DNA of 64,000 nucleotides from positions 62,001 through 126,000 of IMG/VR virus record IMGVR_UViG_3300032246_002821; one strand, written 5' to 3'. The translations under genes were made by a program, and so were the position numbers. The DNA comes from a virus. Below the pieces are notes generated by a model. That model was not told where the DNA came from. It saw only the letters and a program-made list of their open reading frames with translations, and did no database searches. Below, piece by piece: positions 46,627-55,896 of the stretch (position 1 is its first letter; each line of letters starts with the position of its first letter).

Positions 46627-48142
46627 TTTGAGTATCTCCACTTGTTTTATTGTAGTTAATATAATCTTGGGCCAATGGTAATAAATCGGTATCAGGAGCC
46701 ACATTCAATTGGCTCAGATGGCTGGCAGCTATGTTGATGTCATTATCGCTGTAACCCTGTTGGGCTAGCCTGGATTGCCAAGTGTTGCTTTCATAAGTGG
46801 CATTTACCTGATTGCCAGGTTCGCTGAAGTTGATGTTGGCTGGTATGTTTTCCGGTTGGCCATAATTAACTTTACCCAAGTTAAGCTGAGCCATGTTATC
46901 TGGATTATCGATATAACTCTGAGCTATGGCTAATTTATTGGTTTGCAGGTTGTCACTGTTTACCAAACCGCTGTTAGATATGGTATCGTTAGATAAAGTG
47001 TTTATATATTGATCTGCGCTGTTGATCTGGTTTTGTGTATATCCACGATCCAGCAGGCTCTGCTGATAGCTGCCATCTTGGTATACTGTGTTGTTTTGCA
47101 GAGGAGTAGCCACAGTTTCACCATTGCTCGTGGCAGGAACGGCTTGCACATTGTCAGGATTAGCAGCATTCAGGCTGTTGATGGGTATGCTGGCATCTGC
47201 CACAGGAAAATTATACAAGTTATTTGTGTTGTTGTTTCGTGTGTTTTGCACGATGCTCTGGATCTCAGGTATACTGAAATTGTTCGTGCTAGTGGGATTA
47301 TATCTGTAGGCCTGATTCTGTTGGTTGTAGAAATAATTGCTGCTTTGTCGGTTTATGTAGCGATTCCTGAATTGGTCTGTGGCAGGCACATACTGTCCTA
47401 TGGTATTATCGAACACGCTGCCCACCAGAGATCCGGTGAGATCACTGAGAGTGGGATCATAGAATTGGGGATTACCAAATCCTGGTGTACCCACAGCGTA
47501 ACCATCTTCATAGGTCACACCGTTATAATGTATAGTTACAGTTGCTTCCATTATGCCTTGACCAGCTTCGTAATCATGAGTATCGTGAGCGAAACTGGTT
47601 ATCACAGGATTCATCAGACTGATCTTGCTACTGGTACCATTGACTAGACTGTAAATTTCTATACAACTGAAGAAGGGATCGGTGCTACCATTGTCCAGAC
47701 CCCAATTTGGTGTGATCTTAGCCTGATATCTATCATCAAAATTATATTCGTTAAGCGTGTATGTGCCGTCTGCCACGTAATAGTTGTAGTAATCTTCCCA
47801 CAAACCACGCACATTGTTGGCACCATCGTCGTGGAATCTTATGGAGATGGGATCATATTTTATCTTGGTTTGTACATAACCTTTGCGATTATACTGATTG
47901 ATATCTCGAACTTCGAATGTGAATTTAGGAAGTTCTATGTTCTTAACCAGGTATGCCACGGTTCTTGTGTCAGCGTAGCTGGGCGCATTGGAACTCAGTA
48001 CAAAATTTACTTGGAAAAGATACTTGCTTTTGGGGCTTAATTCAAAATTGTTTGTGCGAAAGACATCGGCGGCGTGCGAATAATCATGCAGCCTGCCGCC
48101 GTTGCCTAACCCCTGCCATAAAAACTTGCCTAACGCACTCAT
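46619..48142 (-). CDS. Tail-tube-fold baseplate/tail protein (gp54/gp48-like)
   Basis: 507 residues. Residues 30-240 show the tail-tube fold pattern: 'KYLFQVNFVLSS', 'VKNIELPKFTFEVRDINQYN', 'YDPISIRFHDDGANNVRGLW' and 'THDYEAGQGIMEATVTIHYN', similar to gp19 but extended. The C-terminal half is Asn/Gln/Tyr-rich with repeated 'LxxRGYTQNQIN'/'LAQQGYSDNDIN' units. Such proteins cap or initiate the tail tube at the baseplate (gp54, gp48) in T4. Directly downstream of gp19 in the same transcript. Confidence 0.7.
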   Translation of the reverse strand: MSALGKFLWQGLGNGGRLHDYSHAADVFRTNNFELSPKSKYLFQVNFVLSSNAPSYADTRTVAYLVKNIELPKFTFEVRDINQYNRKGYVQTKIKYDPISIRFHDDGANNVRGLWEDYYNYYVADGTYTLNEYNFDDRYQAKITPNWGLDNGSTDPFFSCIEIYSLVNGTSSKISLMNPVITSFAHDTHDYEAGQGIMEATVTIHYNGVTYEDGYAVGTPGFGNPQFYDPTLSDLTGSLVGSVFDNTIGQYVPATDQFRNRYINRQSSNYFYNQQNQAYRYNPTSTNNFSIPEIQSIVQNTRNNNTNNLYNFPVADASIPINSLNAANPDNVQAVPATSNGETVATPLQNNTVYQDGSYQQSLLDRGYTQNQINSADQYINTLSNDTISNSGLVNSDNLQTNKLAIAQSYIDNPDNMAQLNLGKVNYGQPENIPANINFSEPGNQVNATYESNTWQSRLAQQGYSDNDINIAASHLSQLNVAPDTDLLPLAQDYINYNKTSGDTQIV

Positions 48143-48153
48143 AATATTAACCT

Positions 48154-48777
48154 TTAACCGGTAATACTTGCGCCAGAAGTCCTTGTAACTGCCTTACCAA
48201 CACCAGTTCCGCCTGGCACTTGTAGAGCATTGTCATATCTGATAGTCAAACTAATTGTAGCGGGATCGTTACTGGTATAATCGAAGTTGTTGTAATTCAC
48301 TTCGCTTAAGAAACAACCATACATTTCCCAAGTTTCCAGGACGTTCGGTGAATTTGCACCATTGCCGCCATCCAGAGCTTCGAATCGGGTAAGGAATTTG
48401 TAATCGATACCTGAAACAGCACTGGCTTGTTCTGCAAAATCAAATTGTTTCTGTAACTGTTCACCTACAAGCAATCTTACGTTACCGTTGATATCGTCAC
48501 GTAGTTCTACTGTAACTGTCTGCCATTCTGGTTTGCCTGCCAGATACATTCTGCTGTTGTACAGCTGGATTTCTATCGGGCTAAACTGTAAATTTGGTCT
48601 GGTGAAAGTCATAACCTGTTTGGTAAGTTCAGTACGTGGACTTGTGACACCGAAGTTCTCAAAATTCACTCTGAAACGATACTTTAACAGGGGCATCAAC
48701 AGAGCCTGGCTGTTGGCGCTCTGATCGCTGCTTGACGCCACCGGCACTGTCATATTAAGTAATGATGCAACTGCCAT
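48154..48777 (-). CDS. 19: Tail tube protein gp19
   Basis: 207 residues. 'YRFRVNFENFGVTSPRTELT', 'KQVMTFTRPNLQFSPIEIQL', 'MYLAGKPEWQTVTVELRDDI', 'LSEVNYNNFDYTSNDP' and 'ATISLTIRYDNA' match T4-like gp19, which stacks in rings to form the inner tube. T4 gp19 is 163 residues; N-terminal and C-terminal extensions are seen here. Exact TATAAATA late promoter and GGAG ribosome binding site upstream. Confidence 0.9.
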   Translation of the reverse strand: MAVASLLNMTVPVASSSDQSANSQALLMPLLKYRFRVNFENFGVTSPRTELTKQVMTFTRPNLQFSPIEIQLYNSRMYLAGKPEWQTVTVELRDDINGNVRLLVGEQLQKQFDFAEQASAVSGIDYKFLTRFEALDGGNGANSPNVLETWEMYGCFLSEVNYNNFDYTSNDPATISLTIRYDNALQVPGGTGVGKAVTRTSGASITG

Positions 48778-48795
48778 TCTAATCTCCTATACAAT

Positions 48796-48803
48796 TATTT
48801 ATA
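48796..48803 (-). promoter_or_regulatory. T4-type late promoter for tail tube
   Basis: Exact TATAAATA on the minus strand, 19 bases before the gp19 ATG, with GGAG in the predicted leader. Confidence 0.82.
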
Positions 48804-48839
48804 TAAGATCAAGGAGTTTTTTTCAGCCCCAGTCAGAGA

Positions 48840-48863
48840 AAAGCCGCTGTTTCCAGCGGCTTT
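48840..48863 (-). terminator. Hairpin terminator after tail sheath gene
   Basis: Ten-bp stem AAAGCCGCTG/CAGCGGCTTT with a 4-base loop, 12 bases past the sheath stop. The T tract is short on the minus strand and long on the plus strand, so it may act in both directions. Confidence 0.75.
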
Positions 48864-48874
48864 ATTTTTTTATT

Positions 48875-51800
48875 TTAAGCGCCTAAACCTACACTTGGCG
48901 TTGTATTGCTCAATCCACCTTGGTTGGGATTGGTACCAGCAATAGCCCCTGTGTTCAGGATACGCACCGGTACGTAGATAAATTCCACAGCCTTGGTTGG
49001 TTCGATAGCGATATCGATGTGCAATTCATTACGGTCGATGGTTGATGGTGTGTTGTTTGTGGTATCGCACACAACCAAGTAATCATAGATACCGCGTTGT
49101 GCCACCACATCATTCAACAATCCTTCGATAGCCTGCTTGGCTTCGTTACGAGTGATGGTATCATTGGGTTCGAACACCAGAGGCTTAACCAGACGTTCCA
49201 GATTGTAACGCAGGTAGTTGATCAAACGTGCCACATTGATACGATCCAACGCTGTGGCAGTCGCCTGGCGTGTATGGTTACCATAGTTCAGGATACCTTC
49301 TGTCGGGAACACTGCCACTGGATTCACGTTGTTTTCGTAAAGCAGATCACGTAGTCCCTGGTTGGTACCGATGCTGACAAACTTGCCTGAGGCACGATCC
49401 ACATATCCGATCTTGCTGACGTTGTCGATCTTACCACGAATCGTTCCAGCTGGTGCGAACCAAGGATGGCTGTTCTGGTCTGATTTAACGATCATACGCA
49501 GGATAGCGTGTGTGATTGGCACAACAACTTGTCCTACTCCATCCAATGCATTGGTATAAGCAGCACCTGGGTAGAATGTACCCACGAAACTGTCATTTAT
49601 GCTCAGTCCTTCTTCATTTGTGTTGGCCACTGAAGCAGTGTTCATCACATAATTGCTGACACTTGTTAAATCGTTGCTCAGGCCCATCGGGCTGTCTGCA
49701 AGGATGAATGCTGTATTGCGTCTGTCATTGTTCAATGTCACTAGGTTATGTGTCAACTCAGGATAACCTGGGCAAACCATAAGATTGAAATGACGTTGAT
49801 CTTCTCTGGCCATATCATTCAAATCGACCGCTTCAGCCAATTTGCTTACAACAACATTACGCACAGCCTTACGACCAAAGTATGGAACACTATTCTGGTC
49901 TTTGCCGCTCAAACTCTGCCAAGTGCTTGTGTAATCCGGCAGGGTGTTGAGTGGGTAGCTGGTGCTGTTGAATTTATCTGCAACATAAGTTTTAACGTTG
50001 AAGCTGCTGCGGCGTGTGTTGAACAACAGTGTACCACGAGGATAGATCTGAGGATTAGGTGCATCCAGATCCACGTGATCGCTTGTCAACAGACTAACGA
50101 TAGTGGGTTTGGTTCCCAGCGCAGGATCTACCATACCTCCAGCGATTGTGCTGGCGATGTCCCAACGAGCATCTGCAAACACTATACCATTTTCACTAGT
50201 GTGATCAGTGTTGTCTATTGCTACCCACTGATCTGTGCCGCTCACACGCTGCCAACGATAGATCATTGGATAGTTTTCCAAATCGCTAGTGTCCACCCAA
50301 ATGTCGCCGTAAACCAATGCAGTGCCATCGCTTTGTTTTGTTGGCGCACTCGCTTGGATGAATGGTCCCAGAGGATCGGTATTGGACAAGTTATAACCGC
50401 GGCTGTCGCTGGTCACATTGTGATAACCTTTCCAGATCGTACCATTGCTGACCATGATGTCCACTTCCAGCGGACTATTGTAATACCAGATGGTGCCATC
50501 TGGAGGTGCAATCACTGGTGCTGTGCTTTGCTGATATAGATCACTTGCATCTGCCCATAAACTCGCTGCTATCTTATTGGATCCAGCATCTATCATATAA
50601 GGTGTTGTGCTACTCGCACCATTCACACCAGCAACAGTGAATCCTGCTGTGGCTAGCGGAGTGTTAGTACCATCAGTGAATCTTATCTGACCACCAGTTG
50701 TATGTGTGAACACTATGTGACCTGTGCTGTCCAAACTGCAAGTCAAATATGGGATATTTTTAGCCAACACATCTGTGACAAAACTGCTTGCTGTTGTGCT
50801 GCTTAGTGTAACAGTCACGCCAGCGGTATAAGAGTTTGAACCAGGATTGGTCATTTCTATGGTAAATGTGCTGCTGGCTGTGAATGTGGGATTGGCTGTG
50901 GAACCAGTGACACTAGTGATGCCAGTACCAATCCTTTGGAACACTTTGAATGTGGCAGTAGATGCCACGTTTACATCATACATTATGTATAGTGTATCTT
51001 GGGCAATACCCAGACCACCTAGACTTGGATCCAACTGGTAGAGTGCTTCGCGAGGACCTGAGTAGATCGGAGTCGGAATCAATACCCACTGGCTAGTGGC
51101 ACTGTTCCAACGATATACTGGAATGCTCGCGCCATTATTGACAGCAGTCGTTTTGATCCAAACGCTGCCGCTGGGAGCAACCGTACCACCATCTGTGCTT
51201 TTCCATAATGGCACATTATAGTGATTGGCAAAAGTGAACTGTGCTGCATAATATGTGCCCGGACCGGTCCAACCACCAGCTGGATTGGTGCCAGCTGTGT
51301 AACTACCAAAGATAGCAGTCAGTGGTGTGTTGCTGCTGTTAGCGATAGCAACCTTTCCATCCACAGTGCTACCATTACTCCTAGCAAGGCTTGTGGCAAA
51401 AATGTAAAAATAACCGTTGACATAAGCAGCGGTAACACCAGGAATCGCGGCATTGTTGATCTGAGTCGCAACATTGCTTGCACTACCAGTGCTTGCAACA
51501 GTAATAGTAGTACCATTGATGGTAAATGCGTCGTTAGCTGTGACGTTTGTGCTTTGAACGTTACTGCGGAATGCAGGTGTTTTGGCCTGCCAGGCAGTGC
51601 TGCCTACCAGGTTCCAGCTGTTGTCATATGCTTTCTGATAGATGGGATTCTTAACGTCAGTGCTTACCACAGCGAATTGGCCCACAGTACCTACAGTGGT
51701 CTTGGGCACAGTTTGTCCGCTGACAAGGTCACTTGTGCTAGTGATAGTGATAGGTGCCTGTAAATTGAATGTAGGATTCGGTGTTGAACTGAAATCCTGG

Positions 51801-52249
51801 CTGAAAGTGAAGATACCCCAATTGGCAAGAGCAGTGTCCAACCATTGAGTACCACCATCAGGACTGCCATATGGGCGGCTGCTGCTGCCAGTAAGCTGAG
51901 CCATATCGATATCAGCACGTAGGATGTATGCTTGGTTGGTGATACCCAACACGCTGTGTGCTGCCATCAGGCCATATTCAGCAGTTTCACTACCAAATAG
52001 TCTGTTACCACTCGCATCCGTTGGGAAAATAGGTAATCCATAATTGCTCAATAGTTCTTTTTGGCTCGCTACCAGCTGCAATGTGTTGGCTGTAGCTGAT
52101 GTAGTATAGCTAGCTATACCACCTGCGGTGCTTGTTTTGTTCTGTGCTGTAGCTAGCAAGATAAAGGGTACTGTACCGGGACCGGTCGGAGCATAATTGC
52201 TCTGGTCAATCACTGTAACTGATACGCCTGGTGATACTAAAGTTGCCAT
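48875..52249 (-). CDS. 18: Tail sheath protein gp18, enlarged
   Basis: 1124 residues; T4 gp18 has 659. The N-terminal 'LVSPGVSVTVIDQSNYAPTG' and the C-terminal contractile core (about 820-1110: 'NTAFILADSP', 'ILNYGNHTRQATATALDRIN', 'VARLINYLRYNLERLVKPLV', 'AVEFIYVPVRILNTGAIAG') are typical sheath. Between them lie roughly 500 extra residues, rich in Thr/Ser/Gly/Ala/Asn, with Ig- or lectin-like beta-strand repeats ('GTNTPLATAGF', 'STFTIEMTNPGSNSYTAGVT'), probably domains displayed on the tail exterior. Preceded by an ACTAAATA late-like element and AGAGGA. Confidence 0.92.
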   Translation of the reverse strand: MATLVSPGVSVTVIDQSNYAPTGPGTVPFILLATAQNKTSTAGGIASYTTSATANTLQLVASQKELLSNYGLPIFPTDASGNRLFGSETAEYGLMAAHSVLGITNQAYILRADIDMAQLTGSSSRPYGSPDGGTQWLDTALANWGIFTFSQDFSSTPNPTFNLQAPITITSTSDLVSGQTVPKTTVGTVGQFAVVSTDVKNPIYQKAYDNSWNLVGSTAWQAKTPAFRSNVQSTNVTANDAFTINGTTITVASTGSASNVATQINNAAIPGVTAAYVNGYFYIFATSLARSNGSTVDGKVAIANSSNTPLTAIFGSYTAGTNPAGGWTGPGTYYAAQFTFANHYNVPLWKSTDGGTVAPSGSVWIKTTAVNNGASIPVYRWNSATSQWVLIPTPIYSGPREALYQLDPSLGGLGIAQDTLYIMYDVNVASTATFKVFQRIGTGITSVTGSTANPTFTASSTFTIEMTNPGSNSYTAGVTVTLSSTTASSFVTDVLAKNIPYLTCSLDSTGHIVFTHTTGGQIRFTDGTNTPLATAGFTVAGVNGASSTTPYMIDAGSNKIAASLWADASDLYQQSTAPVIAPPDGTIWYYNSPLEVDIMVSNGTIWKGYHNVTSDSRGYNLSNTDPLGPFIQASAPTKQSDGTALVYGDIWVDTSDLENYPMIYRWQRVSGTDQWVAIDNTDHTSENGIVFADARWDIASTIAGGMVDPALGTKPTIVSLLTSDHVDLDAPNPQIYPRGTLLFNTRRSSFNVKTYVADKFNSTSYPLNTLPDYTSTWQSLSGKDQNSVPYFGRKAVRNVVVSKLAEAVDLNDMAREDQRHFNLMVCPGYPELTHNLVTLNNDRRNTAFILADSPMGLSNDLTSVSNYVMNTASVANTNEEGLSINDSFVGTFYPGAAYTNALDGVGQVVVPITHAILRMIVKSDQNSHPWFAPAGTIRGKIDNVSKIGYVDRASGKFVSIGTNQGLRDLLYENNVNPVAVFPTEGILNYGNHTRQATATALDRINVARLINYLRYNLERLVKPLVFEPNDTITRNEAKQAIEGLLNDVVAQRGIYDYLVVCDTTNNTPSTIDRNELHIDIAIEPTKAVEFIYVPVRILNTGAIAGTNPNQGGLSNTTPSVGLGA

Positions 52250-52277
52250 CTGGTAATTCCTCTGTAGGTGTTACCAG

Positions 52278-52285
52278 TATTTAGT
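52278..52285 (-). promoter_or_regulatory. Possible late promoter (ACTAAATA) for sheath
   Basis: Two mismatches from TATAAATA, at the same spacing to the start as other late sites (29 bases to the ATG), with AGAGGA in the predicted leader. Confidence 0.4.
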
Positions 52286-52330
52286 GATCTGCCATAAAAC
52301 CAGCGTGTTATCGCAAGTTATAATAGTATA

Positions 52331-52915
52331 TTATAGTTTATCAGCGACCGATTTTTGTAGGTCTTGCAGTGTGCCATTGTTGAAGATTGTATGATCGAAA
52401 TCAGATTTGGCCCAGGCATATTCGCTGGAATGTATGTGTTCTGGTATTATGCTGTGTGATTTGTATTTTAAAAACCATTCCGAATCTTCACCGCGTTTGA
52501 CACACCAGACTTCACCATCCATCCGCTTGATCATATCCACTTCATTCACGAATCTGCAATCAGGTATCACGTAGTTTTTACCAGTGTCACTGAGTTTTCT
52601 CTCCATACTGGCTATCCAGATGTCTTTATGGAAACCATCGCGACATACTTCTGTGCCCCATAATTGCAATATCAACCTGGGAGTTAGATCATTAATATTC
52701 AATCGGTTGGCCCACCAGGGATCCACCTGTTCACGAAATTCTCGGCTGAGATCTGTATCGCCTTCCAGCAGGTATCTGGGCCAGCCGAACACGGATGATA
52801 CCGCATCTTTCAAACTGTCTGCAAAACTTAATTTAATAAAACCGTGTTTGTGTTGCAATATATCTGCAACTGTTCCTTTACCGGAACCAATGAATCCACA
52901 TACGCCTATAATCAT
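52331..52915 (-). CDS. 1: Deoxynucleoside monophosphate kinase, gp1-like
   Basis: 194 residues. P-loop GFIGSGKGT (7-15), 'FADSLKDAVSSVFGW' and 'LILQLWGTEVCRDGFHKDIW' (substrate region), 'YVIPDCRFVNEVDMIKRMDG'. T4 gp1 phosphorylates dGMP, dTMP and hydroxymethyl-dCMP to supply dNTPs. Length is near T4 gp1 (241) minus insertions. Preceded by its own strong sigma70-like promoter, so it is expressed earlier than the virion genes around it. Confidence 0.85.
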   Translation of the reverse strand: MIIGVCGFIGSGKGTVADILQHKHGFIKLSFADSLKDAVSSVFGWPRYLLEGDTDLSREFREQVDPWWANRLNINDLTPRLILQLWGTEVCRDGFHKDIWIASMERKLSDTGKNYVIPDCRFVNEVDMIKRMDGEVWCVKRGEDSEWFLKYKSHSIIPEHIHSSEYAWAKSDFDHTIFNNGTLQDLQKSVADKL

Positions 52916-52921
52916 AAGCGT

Positions 52922-52949
52922 AATTATACAGATTTAAATTTACAAGTCA
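52922..52949 (-). promoter_or_regulatory. Sigma70-like promoter for dNMP kinase
   Basis: Minus strand TTGACT, 16-base spacer, TATAAT, located between the kinase and the neck-protein gene. Confidence 0.75.
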
Positions 52950-52951
52950 AA

Positions 52952-53704
52952 TTATCCTATTACGAACCACATGGGTGTTTCACCAGCCATATAATTGGTG
53001 ATCTCGCCTTCCAGTTTCTCAATCTTTTCCTTGGCTCTGGCTATTAGATCAGCGCCGTTGAGGCTGGTTCCGCCCTGTGGACCTGGTAGTGTACTGAACT
53101 TGCTGCGGGCTTCACCTATCATCATCATGCACAGGGCCAGCGTATATTCACGAATCCAGGGATTGCTATAGATGTCTGTCAATAAGGTCACATCAGGACG
53201 ATAATTTTCCGTCCACAACAAGATGGTTTCCTTATCTGCCCTGGGTCTACGCATTATGGTCAGTTCTTTAGTGACATTATTGAATTTATAATTGATGTAT
53301 CCACCGAACATCTTGGCAGCTTCTTTGAGGAAACTGCTGTACAGGAAGTATGTGCTGAGACCGCCCACACGTCCTGACTGGATCATATAGAAGTTGACGA
53401 AGCCTGCTTCGAATGGCTCGTATTGGCTGCTGGTGCCTGAGTTTGCACCAATATTGCGTTTAAAACAGTTGCGTACACTGATGACTTCATTGGGTAGCTG
53501 ATATGTGTTGGTGTCCATTTGCAGTTCCAGGAAACTGTAACTTTCTTCCACACTGTTGCTGCTGCGTTGACGGAAACGAATCAGGGATTGTTTCAGTGCA
53601 GTTTCATAATGAACTGGATCCAGTTCGATATCGATCATCCCGTCACCAAGGGTATAACGGACATAATCAAATACTTCTGTTTTTAATTGCTGTATATTTG
53701 CCAT
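52952..53704 (-). CDS. Neck/head-tail connector-type virion protein
   Basis: 250 residues. 'LGDGMIDIELDPVHYETALK', 'FRQRSSNSVEESYSFLELQM', 'YQLPNEVISVRNCFKRNIGA' and 'YTLALCMMMIGEARSKFSTL' recall a conserved structural protein of T4-like marine phages that is often annotated as a neck protein (gp13-like). A role at the head-tail junction fits the late octamer and location, but I cannot confirm gp13 identity. No clear ribosome binding site; see the late promoter at 53712. Confidence 0.65.
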   Translation of the reverse strand: MANIQQLKTEVFDYVRYTLGDGMIDIELDPVHYETALKQSLIRFRQRSSNSVEESYSFLELQMDTNTYQLPNEVISVRNCFKRNIGANSGTSSQYEPFEAGFVNFYMIQSGRVGGLSTYFLYSSFLKEAAKMFGGYINYKFNNVTKELTIMRRPRADKETILLWTENYRPDVTLLTDIYSNPWIREYTLALCMMMIGEARSKFSTLPGPQGGTSLNGADLIARAKEKIEKLEGEITNYMAGETPMWFVIG

Positions 53705-53711
53705 TGTCCAG

Positions 53712-53719
53712 TATTTATG
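53712..53719 (-). promoter_or_regulatory. Late promoter (CATAAATA) abutting the start
   Basis: Eight bases before the ATG of the 52952-53704 gene. The predicted transcript start is within two bases of the ATG. Confidence 0.5.
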
Positions 53720-53736
53720 TTATTTTAGTCTGTTGT

Positions 53737-55665
53737 ATGATGCCGGTAAATATTGAAATGAACATCAGTGACAAAGAAATAGAAGCTGCTATCGTCAATA
53801 ACAAAGACTGGGCGATGACCAGGACCATGGCAGATTATGTCAGAGATAAGCCGCAGAAAAACCTCACACCTGTGGTTTTCAACCCCAGTACCAAGAAAAC
53901 CAAACTGACACTGATGATGATACCCGAATGGGGAGTGTGGTTTCCGCCTTACAATCTCAGCAGACTTAGTGCAGTAGCTCGTGCAGCAGGATATCCTGTC
54001 ACAGTGTATGATGTAAATGTCAAAGCCTGGCATATAATGAAAAAACAGATGCCCTATGATGCCTGGGACCACAGCAGGGAATGGTTATGGACCAACGAAA
54101 ACTATCACAAAGAGATACATCCCTATCTGGAACCCATCCTCAACGACTATCTGGAAAAACTCATAGCAGATAAACCAGATGTGGTGGGTTTTTGCTTGTA
54201 CTATACAAATGAACGACCAGTGACCTGGCTGGCAGCCAAGATCAGGAAAGCACTGCCAGGCACCAAGATCATTGTGGGAGGGCCGCAGGCAGAAGCAATG
54301 AACCGTTATATGAAGGGAGATATGAACAGGTTCATGAAAGGTGTTTTCCATCACGTGGTTGAGGGAGAAGGTGAACAAGTGTTGCTGGATATCCTGGAAG
54401 CCATTGAAGCAGGCGCACCATTAAAACAAAAAACATTCGAAAAAAACATCAAGATACGCATAGATCTGGACAGTTTGCCTTTTCCTGACTACAGCGATTA
54501 TGATATGCAGGATTATCTCACGCCCCAGGGAATGAGCAGCGAGATCAGTCGTGGTTGTATCGCCAAATGTGTTTTTTGTACAGAAGTCCATTTCTGGAAA
54601 TATCGTGATCGCACAGCCCAGCGATTACTAAACGAACTGGAATATCAGATCAAGCACTTTGGTCTGAAATTTGTATGGTTCATAGACAGTTTAGTCAATG
54701 GCAATCTCAGGCAACTGAGAGGTTTTTGCCTGGGAGTGAAAGAACGCGGCATAGACATCAGATGGCAGGGTTATGCCCGTTGCGATGGCAGGATGGATCT
54801 GGAATATTTCCAGGACCTGGCGGCCAGCGGTTGTATGCACCTGAGCTACGGTATAGAGTCAGGAAGCCAAAAAGTATTGGATTCCATGAAAAAAGAGATA
54901 CGGTTGGGTGAGATAGAAGCCAATATGGCTCACGGCAGGCAGGTGGGCATACTGGCTCAGACAAATTGGATAGTGGGGTTCCCGAATGAAGATCCCGAAG
55001 CCTTCGCCGACACGCTGATACTGATTTGGCGCATCCGTAATGACAACCTGTTCGCCATAAGCGCGGGCATCAGTATGATGTTGAGTCCTGGCAGCGAGAT
55101 AAGCGATAACAGGAACAAATGGAACATTGCAGAAAAGGATTTCCTGAATCTGTGGACCACGACAGATCTAAAAAACACCAAAGTGCATCGTCTTATCAGA
55201 CAGAAAAGTTTCGCAATATTCATAGAACATCTGAATAGCAATAGGCACATCTATGGTTGCGAACGCCCCAATATGAAAAAAACATATGAGATAAAATACA
55301 ACGACCTTTATGTAAACACAACTATAGATCGGGAAACTTACGATTATGAAATAATAAAGACAGATCTAGGTGATTTTGCCAACACAGTGATGAATGAGAT
55401 ATGGCCCTTGTTACGGACCTTTTACCGGGCACTGAACGATTATGAGATCACAGTAAGATTCGATCCAGAGGCAGACAAGGCGGAATTTGGTGACAGGCTT
55501 GGATGCAACTATACAGCACTACACAAATTCAGCATCGATAAAACAGGCGCTTGGCAAGCTGATTTCCATTATGATTTCAAACACCTGGATCACAATGACA
55601 AACCCGATCCCTTCTGGCCAGACAGCAGCTTCACATACCACTGGACTGGCACAGGGCAGTGGTGA
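53737..55665 (+). CDS. B12-binding-domain-type radical SAM enzyme
   Basis: 642 residues from the ATG at 53737 (a second ATG follows directly). N-terminal Rossmann-like B12-type domain ('TLMMIPEWGVWFPPYNLSRL', 'DVVGFCLYYTNERPVTWLAA', 'KIIVGGPQAEAMNRYMKGDM', 'HHVVEGEGEQVLLDILE'), lacking a clear DxHxxG cobalamin motif. Radical SAM core with C274-x3-C278-x2-C281 in 'SRGCIAKCVFCTEVHF' and 'SYGIESGSQKVLDSMKKEIR'. A further 200-residue C-terminal domain of unknown type. Family members methylate or rearrange unreactive carbons; substrate unknown. Plus-strand gene, convergent with the 55666 gene with no gap. Confidence 0.85.
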   Translation: MMPVNIEMNISDKEIEAAIVNNKDWAMTRTMADYVRDKPQKNLTPVVFNPSTKKTKLTLMMIPEWGVWFPPYNLSRLSAVARAAGYPVTVYDVNVKAWHIMKKQMPYDAWDHSREWLWTNENYHKEIHPYLEPILNDYLEKLIADKPDVVGFCLYYTNERPVTWLAAKIRKALPGTKIIVGGPQAEAMNRYMKGDMNRFMKGVFHHVVEGEGEQVLLDILEAIEAGAPLKQKTFEKNIKIRIDLDSLPFPDYSDYDMQDYLTPQGMSSEISRGCIAKCVFCTEVHFWKYRDRTAQRLLNELEYQIKHFGLKFVWFIDSLVNGNLRQLRGFCLGVKERGIDIRWQGYARCDGRMDLEYFQDLAASGCMHLSYGIESGSQKVLDSMKKEIRLGEIEANMAHGRQVGILAQTNWIVGFPNEDPEAFADTLILIWRIRNDNLFAISAGISMMLSPGSEISDNRNKWNIAEKDFLNLWTTTDLKNTKVHRLIRQKSFAIFIEHLNSNRHIYGCERPNMKKTYEIKYNDLYVNTTIDRETYDYEIIKTDLGDFANTVMNEIWPLLRTFYRALNDYEITVRFDPEADKAEFGDRLGCNYTALHKFSIDKTGAWQADFHYDFKHLDHNDKPDPFWPDSSFTYHWTGTGQW

Positions 55666-55896
55666 TCAACTACCATATTTTAATACGAATTCCACCTGGT
55701 GTTCCTTAGACAATTCCGCACTTATTACGATATCCCAGCCCAGCTGATGATTGGGTGTGCAGATGTAAGTGGCTTGTACGATAGCTCTTTCTTTCAACCA
55801 CAGAGCTTTCTCCGTTTTTTCCCAATCGTATAATGGAAAACTGGCCATGAGATAGGGATCTTCTGAATCTCCCATTTTTAAAACTTCGACTATCAT
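55666..55896 (-). CDS. Small conserved phage protein
   Basis: 76 residues from the ATG at 55896, which shares a base with the upstream stop (TGATG). 'EDPYLMASFPLYDWEKTEKA' and 'HQLGWDIVISAELSKEHQVE' recall a short conserved phage hypothetical. No domain recognised. Last gene of the operon that begins with the sigma70-like promoters further right. Confidence 0.68.
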   Translation of the reverse strand: MIVEVLKMGDSEDPYLMASFPLYDWEKTEKALWLKERAIVQATYICTPNHQLGWDIVISAELSKEHQVEFVLKYGS

